NCBI GenBank assembly: GCA_041592335.1
Contig: JBFHQE010000024.1
Span: 1-34,800, forward strand
Direction of reading: 5' to 3'
Source of the DNA: JBFHQE01 sp041592335
GTDB taxonomy: Bacteria; Pseudomonadota; Gammaproteobacteria; Thiohalobacterales; Thiohalobacteraceae
Length of the DNA: 34,800 nucleotides
Below, one piece after another: positions 25,368 through 33,393 of this stretch. Numbering within the stretch: the stretch's first letter is position 1; every line of letters starts with the position of its first letter. The position numbers and the translations under genes were made by a program. Under the pieces are notes generated by a model. That model was not told where the DNA came from. It searched no databases and saw only the letters and a program-made list of their open reading frames with translations.

Positions 25368-26189
25368 ATGGAAACTCTTCTCGAGTCAGACATTCTTACG
25401 ACTTACATTATTCCCTGGGGCATCAAGCTCGCATTCGCGATTATCATCTTCGTGGTTGGTCGCATCGTTTCACGCATCATCGTCAATATAAGCAAGACCG
25501 TGATGACCCGCAGCAAGATGGACGACATGCTGGTCAATTTCCTTGGCAATATTCTGAGTGCGCTGCTGTTTGCCGTAGTGCTCATTGCCGCGCTTGATCA
25601 ACTCGGCGTTGAGACCACCTCGCTGCTTGCGATGCTGGGTGCCGCCGGTCTGGCCATTGGCCTGGCACTGAAAGACTCGCTGTCGAATTTTTCTTCCGGC
25701 GTCATGTTGATCATCTTTCGGCCATTCAAGTCGGGTGATTTTATCGAGGCCGCGGGCGTTGCCGGCGTGGTCGAAAACATCGGCATTTTCAACACCACCA
25801 TGCGTACCGGTGACAATCGGGAAATCATTGTGCCGAACAGTCACATTTACGGCGGAACTATCACCAATGTCTCCGCGCGCGAGACCCGTCGCATCGACCT
25901 GGTGATCGGCATCGGCTATGACGATGATATCCGCAAGGCCAAATCCATCATCGAAAACATCATCAACGCCGACGACCGCATTCTGCAAGACCCGGCCCCG
26001 GCTATTTCACTGGCTGATCTGGCCGATTCGAGCGTGAACATTAACGTACGCCCCTGGGTCAAGGCCGGAGACTACTGGCCGGTGCGCGCCGACCTGCTGG
26101 AAACCATCAAGATCACCTTTGACGAACAGGGCGTCAGTATCCCTTACCCACAGCGGGATGTGCATTTGTATGAAGTGAAGGCGTCTTAG
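25368..26189 (+). CDS. mscS: Small-conductance mechanosensitive channel MscS
   Basis: A heptameric inner-membrane channel that opens on hypo-osmotic shock. The 273-residue protein has three transmembrane helices (about 12-33, 55-75 and 80-112). TM3 holds the Gly/Ala-rich pore segment LGAAGLAIGLALKDSLSNF, followed by the beta domain (FKSGDFIE, VPNSHIYGGTITN) and the alpha/beta cage ending VSIPYPQRDVHLYE. Length is close to E. coli MscS (286). CAGGAA precedes the ATG. It lies directly behind the ompA-family terminator, so it probably has its own promoter or depends on readthrough. Confidence 0.94.
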   Translation: METLLESDILTTYIIPWGIKLAFAIIIFVVGRIVSRIIVNISKTVMTRSKMDDMLVNFLGNILSALLFAVVLIAALDQLGVETTSLLAMLGAAGLAIGLALKDSLSNFSSGVMLIIFRPFKSGDFIEAAGVAGVVENIGIFNTTMRTGDNREIIVPNSHIYGGTITNVSARETRRIDLVIGIGYDDDIRKAKSIIENIINADDRILQDPAPAISLADLADSSVNINVRPWVKAGDYWPVRADLLETIKITFDEQGVSIPYPQRDVHLYEVKAS

Positions 26190-26201
26190 TCTGCAAGTGG
26201 T

Positions 26202-26264
26202 CGTCACCCCGGCGCAGGCCGGGGCCCATGGCGAATGTGCCGGATTGACTTCGCCGGAATGACG
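26202..26264. repeat. Dispersed CGTCACCCCGG-type palindromic element
   Basis: Begins CGTCACCCCGGCGCAGGCCG, continues GGGCCCAT and ends CGCCGGAATGACG. The ends form an imperfect inverted repeat and the left half has its own CCCCGGC..GCCGGGG stem. Elements of this style are scattered in many proteobacterial genomes. The right end appears to supply part of the mtaD promoter. Confidence 0.65.
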
Positions 26265-26288
26265 GCATAACAGCTTTTCTTTTATACT
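26259..26288 (+). promoter_or_regulatory. Candidate mtaD promoter, apparently leaderless
   Basis: ATGACG (four of six -35 matches) and TATACT (five of six -10 matches) are separated by 18 bases. The ATG of mtaD begins only seven bases after the -10, where transcription would start, and no Shine-Dalgarno is present. The -35 lies in the end of the dispersed palindrome. Confidence 0.4.
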
Positions 26289-26294
26289 CCCGCC

Positions 26295-27632
26295 ATGCAA
26301 ACCATCGACACCCTCATCCGCGCCCGCTGGCTCATCCCGGTTGAACCGCACAATACCGTCTTCGAAGATTACAGCGTCGCTATTGATGAGGGGTGTATCA
26401 TTGCACTCGGCCCCCACCATGATCTGGTTAAACAATTTCAGCCGGAACAGCTAATCGAGCTGAATGATCATGCCCTGATCCCTGGCCTGGTCAACGCCCA
26501 CACCCACTCGGCCATGTCGCTGATGCGCGGCCTGGCGGATGATCTACCCTTGATGACCTGGTTGCAGGACCACATCTGGCCAGCCGAACAGCGTTGGGTC
26601 AGCGATGATTTTGCCCACGACGGCAGTCAATTTGCCATTGCCGAAATGCTGCGTTCGGGCACCACCTGTTTCAATGACATGTATTTCTTCGCCGACGATA
26701 CTGCGCGGGTTGCCTCCACCATTGGCATGCGCGCCACGGTCGGACTGATCCTGATCGACTTTCCCACCGCCTACGCCGCGGATCCGGAAGAATACCTGCG
26801 CAAGGGTCTGGCGCTGCACGACCAGTATCGCAACGATCCGTTAATCCATACCGCCTTTGCGCCACATGCGCCTTACACCGTATCCGATGGCCCACTGGAA
26901 AAACTGCGCGTACTGTCCGACGAGATGGATATCCCGATCCATATGCATATTCACGAAACGCGCTTTGAGGTGGAAGACGCTTTTCGTCAACAGGGTAAAC
27001 GGCCATTACAGCGCCTGGATGAACTTGGCCTGCTGTCGCCTGCCATGATTGCGGTACACATGACGCAACTCAGCGATGCTGAAATCCAGCTGGTAGCCGA
27101 TCGGGGTTGCCACGTGGTGCATTGCCCGGAATCCAATCTGAAACTTGCCTCCGGCTTCTGTCCAGTACAACGATTGATCGATGCCGGGGTTAACGTCGCG
27201 CTCGGCACCGATGGCGCTGCCAGCAATAATGACCTGGACATGTTCGGCGAGATGCGTACCGCCGCCCTGCTCGGCAAAGCGGTGGCAGAAGATGCCGCGG
27301 CCCTGTCCGCGGCAAACACCCTGCGCATGGCTACGCTGAACGGGGCAAGGGCACTGGGGCTCGGTGATGAAATCGGCTCAATAGAGCCGGGCAAATGGGC
27401 TGACCTCTGTGCGGTTAATCTGGTCGAGCTGGAAACCCAACCGCTGTATCATCCTATTTCCCAGCTGGTCTATGCCTGCGCGCGCAACCAGGTTTCGGAT
27501 GTCTGGGTGGCCGGCCGTCATCTGCTGAAAGATCGCGTGCTCACCACCCTGGACAACGAAGAACTCATGGCCCAGGCACAAAGCTGGCAACGCAAACTGG
27601 CCCATTCAGACCCGGACGGAGCAATGCCGTGA
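26295..27632 (+). CDS. mtaD: 5-methylthioadenosine / S-adenosylhomocysteine deaminase
   Basis: An amidohydrolase of the TRZ/ATZ family with 445 residues. Metal ligands are in VNAHTHSAMSLMRGLADD (about 65-82) and HMHIHETRFEVE (about 217-228), with the later histidine in HMTQL/HCPESN and the catalytic aspartate in GTDGAASNNDLDMF (about 302-315). The P. aeruginosa homologue at the same locus (PA3170) deaminates methylthioadenosine to methylthioinosine, so that role is preferred here. The ATG has no Shine-Dalgarno and sits next to a -10-like box. Its stop overlaps the ubiG GTG start by four bases. Confidence 0.9.
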   Translation: MQTIDTLIRARWLIPVEPHNTVFEDYSVAIDEGCIIALGPHHDLVKQFQPEQLIELNDHALIPGLVNAHTHSAMSLMRGLADDLPLMTWLQDHIWPAEQRWVSDDFAHDGSQFAIAEMLRSGTTCFNDMYFFADDTARVASTIGMRATVGLILIDFPTAYAADPEEYLRKGLALHDQYRNDPLIHTAFAPHAPYTVSDGPLEKLRVLSDEMDIPIHMHIHETRFEVEDAFRQQGKRPLQRLDELGLLSPAMIAVHMTQLSDAEIQLVADRGCHVVHCPESNLKLASGFCPVQRLIDAGVNVALGTDGAASNNDLDMFGEMRTAALLGKAVAEDAAALSAANTLRMATLNGARALGLGDEIGSIEPGKWADLCAVNLVELETQPLYHPISQLVYACARNQVSDVWVAGRHLLKDRVLTTLDNEELMAQAQSWQRKLAHSDPDGAMP

Positions 27633-28336
27633 CTTCAACCGCTCACAACGTCGACCCAGGTGAAATTCGTAAATTCGAGGAACTGGCTTCCCGCTGGTGG
27701 GACCCGAACAGCGAATTCAAACCCCTGCACGACATCAATCCGCTGCGCGTCAATTACATACATGAACGCGTCGACCTGGCGGGCAAGAAAGTCATCGATG
27801 TCGGCTGTGGCGGCGGTATTCTCTCCGAAGGCATGGCCCGGCTCGGCGCGGATGTGACCGGTATCGATATGGGCGAAGCGCCCCTGTCGGTTGCCCGTCT
27901 GCATCTATTCGAATCCGACCTTCAGGTGGACTACCAACAGACCACGGCCGAGTCCATGGCCGAGCGGCATGCGGGAGAATACGATGTCGTAACCTGCCTG
28001 GAGATGCTTGAGCATGTGCCGGATCCGGCATCGGTGATTGCCGCCTGCCGCAAGCTGGTCAAACCGGATGGCCATGTATTTTTCTCGACCATCAACCGCA
28101 ACCCCAAATCCTATCTGTTCGCCATCATTGGCGCTGAGTATGTGCTAAACCTGTTGCCCAAGGGCACGCACGATTACAAAAAGTTTATCCGCCCCTCGGA
28201 GCTGGAAGAGTGGGCACGCGAAGCCGGTCTCGCCCTGCACGACATCACCGGCATGAGTTATAACCCGCTCACCCAGACCTATAAACTGGGCCAGGACGCA
28301 TCGGTCAACTACCTGATGGCCTGTCGGGCTGTGTAG
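27629..28336 (+). CDS. ubiG: Ubiquinone biosynthesis O-methyltransferase
   Basis: Does both O-methylations in ubiquinone synthesis using S-adenosylmethionine. The 235-residue protein has the N-terminal EIRKFEELASRWWDP, the SAM-binding motif VIDVGCGGGILSE (about 54-66), VVTCLEMLEHVPDP (about 115-128) and the membrane-contact region YVLNLLPKGTHDY. It begins with GTG overlapping the mtaD stop (GTGA) and is one base from the next gene. That an SAM-using enzyme is coupled to the methylthioadenosine and S-adenosylhomocysteine deaminase fits removal of the methylation by-product. Confidence 0.96.
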   Translation: MTSTAHNVDPGEIRKFEELASRWWDPNSEFKPLHDINPLRVNYIHERVDLAGKKVIDVGCGGGILSEGMARLGADVTGIDMGEAPLSVARLHLFESDLQVDYQQTTAESMAERHAGEYDVVTCLEMLEHVPDPASVIAACRKLVKPDGHVFFSTINRNPKSYLFAIIGAEYVLNLLPKGTHDYKKFIRPSELEEWAREAGLALHDITGMSYNPLTQTYKLGQDASVNYLMACRAV

Positions 28337-28337
28337 C

Positions 28338-28991
28338 ATGTCGGAAATTAAAACCGTGCTGTTCGATCTCGACGGCACCCTGCTGGATACCGCACCCGAC
28401 CTCGCGTTTGCACTCAATGAAACGTTGAAACGCTATCAACAACCGCCGCTGCCCTTCGACACCATTCGACCAGTTGTTTCCCACGGTGGCATGGCGCTCA
28501 TCAAGCTGGGGTTTAACCTGCAACCGAATGAGGCGGGATTTGAAGAACGCCGCCAGTTTCTACTCGACGTGTATCTTAATAACCTGGCACGCGAAACTGT
28601 GTTGTTTGATGGCATGGAAAACGTGCTTTCCACGCTGGAACAAGCCCGTATTCCCTGGGGCGTAGTAACCAATAAACCCGCCTGGTTGACCGATCCGCTC
28701 ATGGCGCAAATGGGACTGGACCAACGCGCCGTCAGCATCGTCAGTGGCGACACGCTACCGCAACGTAAACCCGATCCAGCACCGGTGCTGCTCGCCTGTG
28801 AACAGGCCGGCACGGCCCCGGAACACTGCATCTACATCGGCGATGCCGAACGCGATATCACAGCCGGTAAACGCGCCGGCACTCAGACGGCCGCCGCCCT
28901 GTTCGGCTATCTTATGCCTGGCGACGATCCTCAAAGCTGGCAGGCCGATCATCAGCTCGAACGACCGGAACAGCTGCTGGATATTCTGTAG
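28338..28991 (+). CDS. mupP: HAD phosphatase, probably N-acetylmuramate 6-phosphate phosphatase MupP
   Basis: A 217-residue HAD-superfamily hydrolase with FDLDGTLLDT (about 9-18; nucleophile and acid Asp), WGVVTNKP (about 107-114), the KPDPAP lysine (about 138) and IGDAERDITAG (about 158-168). Automated annotation would say phosphoglycolate phosphatase (gph). The position after ubiG matches Pseudomonas PA3172/PP_1764, shown to be MupP in peptidoglycan recycling. The C-terminal GTQTAAALFGYLMPGDDPQSW is closer in style to MupP than to Gph. Family membership is certain; the substrate is inferred. It starts one base after ubiG. Confidence 0.75.
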   Translation: MSEIKTVLFDLDGTLLDTAPDLAFALNETLKRYQQPPLPFDTIRPVVSHGGMALIKLGFNLQPNEAGFEERRQFLLDVYLNNLARETVLFDGMENVLSTLEQARIPWGVVTNKPAWLTDPLMAQMGLDQRAVSIVSGDTLPQRKPDPAPVLLACEQAGTAPEHCIYIGDAERDITAGKRAGTQTAAALFGYLMPGDDPQSWQADHQLERPEQLLDIL

Positions 28992-29039
28992 CGCGGTCCC
29001 TGTCTGGCCTTGAACACTGCCTGCTGCTACTATCAGGCA

Positions 29040-29285
29040 ATGGCAATCCCGAAAGAGCAATTATTCCAGGAAGCACTCCATCTGGACGACGAATCCAGAG
29101 CGGAACTCACGGGTATGCTGATTGAAAGCCTTGATACGGAAATCGAGGAAGGCGTTGAAGCCGCCTGGCTGACTGAAATTGAACGCCGCATGGAATCCCT
29201 TAATATCGGTTCGGTGACAGCCGTGCCGTGGGATGAGGTCAAGGAACGACTCCATCAGAATTTGAATGCCAAAATACCAACTTGA
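29040..29285 (+). CDS. Addiction-module antitoxin (RelB-like, small acidic)
   Basis: An 81-residue acidic protein starting MAIPKEQLFQEALHLDDE. It matches the putative addiction-module component family: helix with LxLxxxxRxELxxxLIESLD, EGVEAAWLTEIERR, and a C-terminal PWDEVKERL that normally plugs the toxin. A longer frame begins at 29010 but the extra ten residues do not fit the family. The Shine-Dalgarno is weak. The gene overlaps the toxin start by 20 bases, the usual antitoxin-first arrangement. The antitoxin neutralises the toxin and probably represses the pair with it. Confidence 0.85.
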   Translation: MAIPKEQLFQEALHLDDESRAELTGMLIESLDTEIEEGVEAAWLTEIERRMESLNIGSVTAVPWDEVKERLHQNLNAKIPT

Positions 29286-29565
29286 ATTTCATCCAGACGC
29301 GATAGCAGAAACAGAGTCAGCACAATCCTGGTACGCCGAAAGGAATATCGCCGCCGCACGCGCTTTCCTCTTTGAACTTACCCATGCAGTCAGCAAGATC
29401 CTGGAATCACCATATCGTTGGCCGCTATACCATCAGGGTACACGCCGTTATGTCTTCCCCCGCTTCCCCTTCAGTGCCGTCTACCAAATTAAGGAAAGCA
29501 AGATTGAAATCCTCACCATCATGCACCAGAAACGAAAACCCGGTTACTGGGCGACCCGTATTTGA
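29266..29565 (+). CDS. RelE/ParE-family toxin
   Basis: A 99-residue plasmid-stabilisation-type toxin with the ParE/RelE fold. It has an N-terminal beta strand YQLEFHPDAIAE, a helical pair with AQSWYAERNIAAA and FLFELTHAVSKIL, then the strand set RRYVFPRFPFSAVYQI and ILTIMHQKRKPGYW. The C-terminal basic patch HQKRKPGYW is typical. Family members inhibit gyrase or cleave mRNA; the sequence alone does not decide which. A MITE-like palindrome begins five bases after the stop codon. Confidence 0.87.
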   Translation: MPKYQLEFHPDAIAETESAQSWYAERNIAAARAFLFELTHAVSKILESPYRWPLYHQGTRRYVFPRFPFSAVYQIKESKIEILTIMHQKRKPGYWATRI

Positions 29566-29570
29566 TAAAC

Positions 29571-29656
29571 CGTCATTGCGAGGAGCGTAGCGACGTGGCA
29601 ATCTCCCAATATCAGCAACTACGTTACGAGATAGCCACGCTCCGCTAGCAATGACG
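29571..29656. repeat. MITE-like inverted repeat with CGTCATTGCGAGG ends
   Basis: Starts CGTCATTGCGAGGAGCGTAG and ends AGCAATGACG, with inner arms GTGGCAATCTC and GAGATAGCCACGCTCC pairing imperfectly. The whole 86 bases can form one long hairpin. The CGTCATTGCGAG(G/C) terminus is a recurring non-coding repeat signature in many bacterial genomes. It fills the gap between the toxin gene and rmuC. Confidence 0.75.
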
Positions 29657-29674
29657 CGGCACAATTAATTGAAT

Positions 29675-30934
29675 ATGGATTCACTTCTAACACCCCTTTT
29701 GATGCTCCTCGCCGCTCTCATCGGCGGACTGTTCGTGTATTGGCGTTTACATGCCAGATTGACGAGCACCCAAACGGCACTAACTAAAACCGAGAGTGAA
29801 CTCGAGGCGGAGCGCCGCTTGAGTCAGGAACGGCAACTGACCATCGAGCAAACCAAGCAACAGCTGAGCGACAGCTTTGCCGCGCTGGCGCGTGACGCGT
29901 TGAAACATAATTCCGGCGAGTTCCTGAAACTGGCCGAACAGAACCTGCAGCTGCATCAGCACAAGGCTCAGCAGGCCTTGTCCGAACGCGAGAAGGCCGT
30001 TGAGAATCTCGTTAAACCGATTAAGGAAGCACTGACCAAAACCGAGCAGCAGATACAGCAGATTGAAAAGGATCGCCATGCAGCTTTCGGTTCGCTGACC
30101 AAGCACCTGGAAACCATGGCCGAATCCCACCGGCTGCTGCAAACCGAAACCCGTAACCTGGTGCAGGCATTGCGTCGGCCGGAAGTACGCGGTCAATGGG
30201 GTGAAATGACCCTGAAGCGGCTGGCCGAACTGGCGGGCATGGTGGAACACTGCGATTTCTTTGAACAGGAAAGTGTCAGTACCGCGGACGGCTTGCTGCG
30301 CCCCGACATGATTGTCCGCATGCCGGACAAGCGCGAGATTATTGTCGACGCCAAGACCTCGCTGGACGCCTACCTGAGCGCCATCGAAGCCGCCGATGAC
30401 ACCGCACGCGCACAGGCCATGCAACGCCATGCGCGCAAGGTACGTGAACGCGTAAAAGAGCTGGCGGCCAAATCCTACTGGCAACAGTTCAACGCACCGG
30501 ATTTTGTGGTGCTGTTCATTCCCGGCGACCAGTTTCTTTCGGCTGCGCTCGATGTGGACAAGACGTTGCTCGAAGACGCCCTGAGCGAGAAAGTCATCCT
30601 GGCCACCCCAACCAGCCTGGTCGCATTACTGCGCGCCGTCGCCTATGGCTGGCGCCAGGAAACACTGGCAGAGAACGCGGAAAAAATTCGCGGCGCGGGC
30701 CAGGAGCTTTATACCCGCCTCACCACCTTCAGTGAACATCTAAACAAGACCGGCCGCAGCCTGGATTCCGCTGTCAGCAGCTTCAACAAGGCCGTGGGTT
30801 CCTTCGATAGCCGGGTGTTACCGAGCGCAAAGCGTTTCACCGAATTAGGCCTAACGGTTAAAAAAGAAGTAACGGAACCGGACCAGATTGAACATGCCGT
30901 GCGGGAAGTGGCAACCCCTGAAAATGAATCATGA
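29675..30934 (+). CDS. rmuC: DNA recombination protein RmuC
   Basis: A 419-residue protein with an N-terminal transmembrane helix (about 5-24), a long coiled coil (about 27-160) and the RmuC nuclease-like domain (about 165-370). That domain has RRPEVRGQWGEMTLKRLAEL, RPDMIVRMP, EIIVDAKTSLDAY, FVVLFIPGDQFLSAAL and PTSLVALLRAVAYGWRQE. ATG 29675 is chosen; an in-frame TTG lies two codons earlier. In E. coli, RmuC limits inversions between short inverted repeats, which is notable with a large palindrome directly upstream. The stop overlaps the hpnC start as ATGA. Confidence 0.94.
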   Translation: MDSLLTPLLMLLAALIGGLFVYWRLHARLTSTQTALTKTESELEAERRLSQERQLTIEQTKQQLSDSFAALARDALKHNSGEFLKLAEQNLQLHQHKAQQALSEREKAVENLVKPIKEALTKTEQQIQQIEKDRHAAFGSLTKHLETMAESHRLLQTETRNLVQALRRPEVRGQWGEMTLKRLAELAGMVEHCDFFEQESVSTADGLLRPDMIVRMPDKREIIVDAKTSLDAYLSAIEAADDTARAQAMQRHARKVRERVKELAAKSYWQQFNAPDFVVLFIPGDQFLSAALDVDKTLLEDALSEKVILATPTSLVALLRAVAYGWRQETLAENAEKIRGAGQELYTRLTTFSEHLNKTGRSLDSAVSSFNKAVGSFDSRVLPSAKRFTELGLTVKKEVTEPDQIEHAVREVATPENES

Positions 30935-31782
30935 GTCACAAACCATCTGAGGCCATTGCTTTCTGCCAGCAGATGGCACGCAATCATTACGAGAACTTCC
31001 CCGTCGCTTCGCGATTGTTACCCGGACGCCTGCGCCAACCGATTGCCGTCATTTATGCCTTCGCTCGTACCGCGGACGACTTTGCCGACGAAGGCGATCT
31101 AAACGCAGCCCAACGGATTGCCGCGCTCGATAACATGCGTATTCAGCTCCTGGGGCTTGAGCATGGCGAAATCAGTGACGATCCCATATTCCAGGCACTC
31201 GCCTGGGTGATCCAGGAACATCAACTGCCCGTCGATCTGTTCCTCGATCTGCTCAGCGCCTTCACCCAGGATGTCAGCAAAACCCGTTATGCCGACTTTG
31301 GCGAAGTCGTGGATTACTGCCGCCGTTCGGCCAATCCTGTCGGGCGCCTGTTATTGCACCTGCATAAACAGGATAACCCTCGCAACCTGGCCTATTCCGA
31401 CGGCATCTGTAGCGCTCTGCAACTCATCAATTTTCTGCAGGACCTCAACCAGGACGCCATCGAAAATGATCGCATCTATATCCCTCGCGACGAGCTGGAA
31501 AAATTCCGCGTAACAGAGGATCATTTGCGCAATAAGGTCAGTGACGGCGCGATGCGTCAGCTGTTGAATTTCCAGATTGAACGCGCGGAAAAAATCCTGC
31601 GTGCCGGCGCACCGCTTGGCAAGGCATTAACCGGTCGCTTCGGCTTTGAAATCCGCATGACCATTCTGGGCGGCAGCCGTATCCTGAGCGCCCTGAAACG
31701 ACAGGACAATTGTTTTACCCGGCCACGATTAAGTACTTCTGACTGGCTGTGGATGACCTGGCATGCCTTGATCAAGAAATAA
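30931..31782 (+). CDS. hpnC: Squalene/phytoene synthase family protein HpnC
   Basis: A trans-isoprenyl synthase-fold protein of 283 residues. The N-terminal NHYENFPVASRLLPGRLRQP is the HpnC signature, followed by the first Asp motif FARTADDFADE (about 46-56), YCRRSANPVGRL (about 129-140) and the second Asp motif NFLQDLNQDAIEND (about 168-181). HpnC normally converts presqualene diphosphate to hydroxysqualene, with HpnD and HpnE completing squalene synthesis. Neither is in the window. It is translationally coupled to rmuC (ATGA overlap) and 11 bases ahead of the GNAT-nitrilase gene. Confidence 0.88.
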   Translation: MSHKPSEAIAFCQQMARNHYENFPVASRLLPGRLRQPIAVIYAFARTADDFADEGDLNAAQRIAALDNMRIQLLGLEHGEISDDPIFQALAWVIQEHQLPVDLFLDLLSAFTQDVSKTRYADFGEVVDYCRRSANPVGRLLLHLHKQDNPRNLAYSDGICSALQLINFLQDLNQDAIENDRIYIPRDELEKFRVTEDHLRNKVSDGAMRQLLNFQIERAEKILRAGAPLGKALTGRFGFEIRMTILGGSRILSALKRQDNCFTRPRLSTSDWLWMTWHALIKK

Positions 31783-31793
31783 GGTGGCGATGT

Positions 31794-33359
31794 ATGAGCA
31801 AACTTTCCAACCCTTCCAGCAAACTGACGATACGCAACGCAGTCATCAGTGACGTTCCAGCCGTTACCGATCTGACCTCGCGCGTTTATGCCGGTACCGG
31901 CATGTACGGTTATTCCGAAGGCGCGGTCACCGGCCAGATCAATAATTTCCCGCAAGGCCAGTTCGTGATTCTGGTGGACGAAAAAGTCGTCGCCTACTGT
32001 GCCACCTTTCGGGTCAGTGAAGCCGTGGGTATGAAACGGCATACCTGGGCGGAAATCACCGGCAATGGTTACGCCTCGCATCATGACCCTCATGGCGACT
32101 GGTTATACGGCATGGAAGTCTGTGTCGACCCCGAGTACCGTGGTTACCGCCTGGGACAACGCCTGTATAACCAACGCAAGAAACTGTGCCAGTCGCTGGG
32201 ATTGAAAGGTATCGTATTTGCCGGCCGCCTGCCGACGCTCGCCAAGCGCATCAAGAAATTCGGCACCGTCGAGGCTTATGTGGATGCGGTACAGTCGAAA
32301 CAGGTGCGCGACCCGGTACTCTCGTTCCAGATTCATAACGGCTTCGAAGTGATTGGCATCATCCCGAATTACCTGAGCGTTGATCATCAGTCCATGGGTT
32401 ATGGCATTCACCTTATCTGGCGTAATCCCAAAGTTCCCTCCGACATGGATGACAAAAAGAACAAGCGCTACGGGGAACGCCTGCCGGATACCGTGCGCGT
32501 CGGGACAGTGCAATACATGCAGCGCCGGGTTAAATCCTTCGAGGAATTTCTGGAGATTGTTGCCTATTTCGTGGATGTCGTCGCCGACTACAAGGGTGAC
32601 TTTGTCGTATTCCCGGAACTGTTCACCCTGCAACTGCTGTCCATCGAGGACCAGCAGTTGTCACCGGCGGAATCCATCGAAGCGCTAACCAAGTACACAC
32701 CCAAGTTCAAGGAAGCCATGCGCGATATGGCGCTACGCTACAACATCAATATTATCGGCGGTTCACATCCCACGCGCGTGGAATCCGGCCGGGTGGAAAA
32801 TATTTCCTACGTATTTTTGCGCGACGGCACGGTGCATGAACAACCCAAAATTCATCCGACGCCGAATGAAGACTACTGGTGGAATATCGAAGGCGGTAAT
32901 TCCTTAAAGGCCATCCAGACCGACTGCGGCCCGATCGGCGTACTGATTTGTTATGACTCCGAGTTCCCGGAACTGGCGCGTCACCTGACCGACCAGGGCA
33001 TCCAGATACTGTTCGTACCCTTCTGCACCGATGAACGCCAGAGTTACCTGCGCGTACGCTATTGCTGCCAGGCACGCGCCGTCGAAAACCAGATCTACGT
33101 CGTCATGTCCGGCAACGTCGGTAACCTGCCGAACGTCGCCAACATGGATATTCAATACGCGCAAAGCTGCATCCTGACACCCTGCGATTTCCCCTTTGCC
33201 CGTGACGGCATCTCCGCCGACACCACCCCGAACGTGGAAACCGTGGCCATCGCCGACCTCCGCCCGGAAGTCCTGATGACAGCGCGCAACAGCGGCACAG
33301 TGAAAAACCTACGCGACCGGCGTCACGACCTTTATGAGTTGCACTGGCGAGGGAAATGA
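31794..33359 (+). CDS. GNAT acetyltransferase - nitrilase-type carbon-nitrogen hydrolase fusion
   Basis: A 521-residue two-domain protein from ATG 31794, preceded by AAGGTGG. The N-terminal GNAT domain (about 8-200) has an acetyl-CoA-binding region near VCVDPEYRGYRLGQRLYNQRKKL. The C-terminal nitrilase-superfamily domain (about 225-500) has the Glu-Lys-Cys triad: Glu275 in FPELFT, Lys352 in QPKIHPTP and Cys386 in LICYDSEFPE. Such fusions are widespread in bacteria but of unproven function; an amide-forming or hydrolysing step on an acetylated amine is possible. The longer frame starting inside hpnC is rejected because its N-terminus is the hpnC coding region. Confidence 0.88.
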   Translation: MSKLSNPSSKLTIRNAVISDVPAVTDLTSRVYAGTGMYGYSEGAVTGQINNFPQGQFVILVDEKVVAYCATFRVSEAVGMKRHTWAEITGNGYASHHDPHGDWLYGMEVCVDPEYRGYRLGQRLYNQRKKLCQSLGLKGIVFAGRLPTLAKRIKKFGTVEAYVDAVQSKQVRDPVLSFQIHNGFEVIGIIPNYLSVDHQSMGYGIHLIWRNPKVPSDMDDKKNKRYGERLPDTVRVGTVQYMQRRVKSFEEFLEIVAYFVDVVADYKGDFVVFPELFTLQLLSIEDQQLSPAESIEALTKYTPKFKEAMRDMALRYNINIIGGSHPTRVESGRVENISYVFLRDGTVHEQPKIHPTPNEDYWWNIEGGNSLKAIQTDCGPIGVLICYDSEFPELARHLTDQGIQILFVPFCTDERQSYLRVRYCCQARAVENQIYVVMSGNVGNLPNVANMDIQYAQSCILTPCDFPFARDGISADTTPNVETVAIADLRPEVLMTARNSGTVKNLRDRRHDLYELHWRGK

Positions 33360-33393
33360 TCCCTTTTACATCTCAGTTGTCACCAACCCTTTT

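Noticed and set aside
31749..31793. Longer start for the GNAT-nitrilase gene overlapping hpnC
   Set aside because: ATG 31794 has a strong AAGGTGG site; the extra residues are just hpnC read in another frame.
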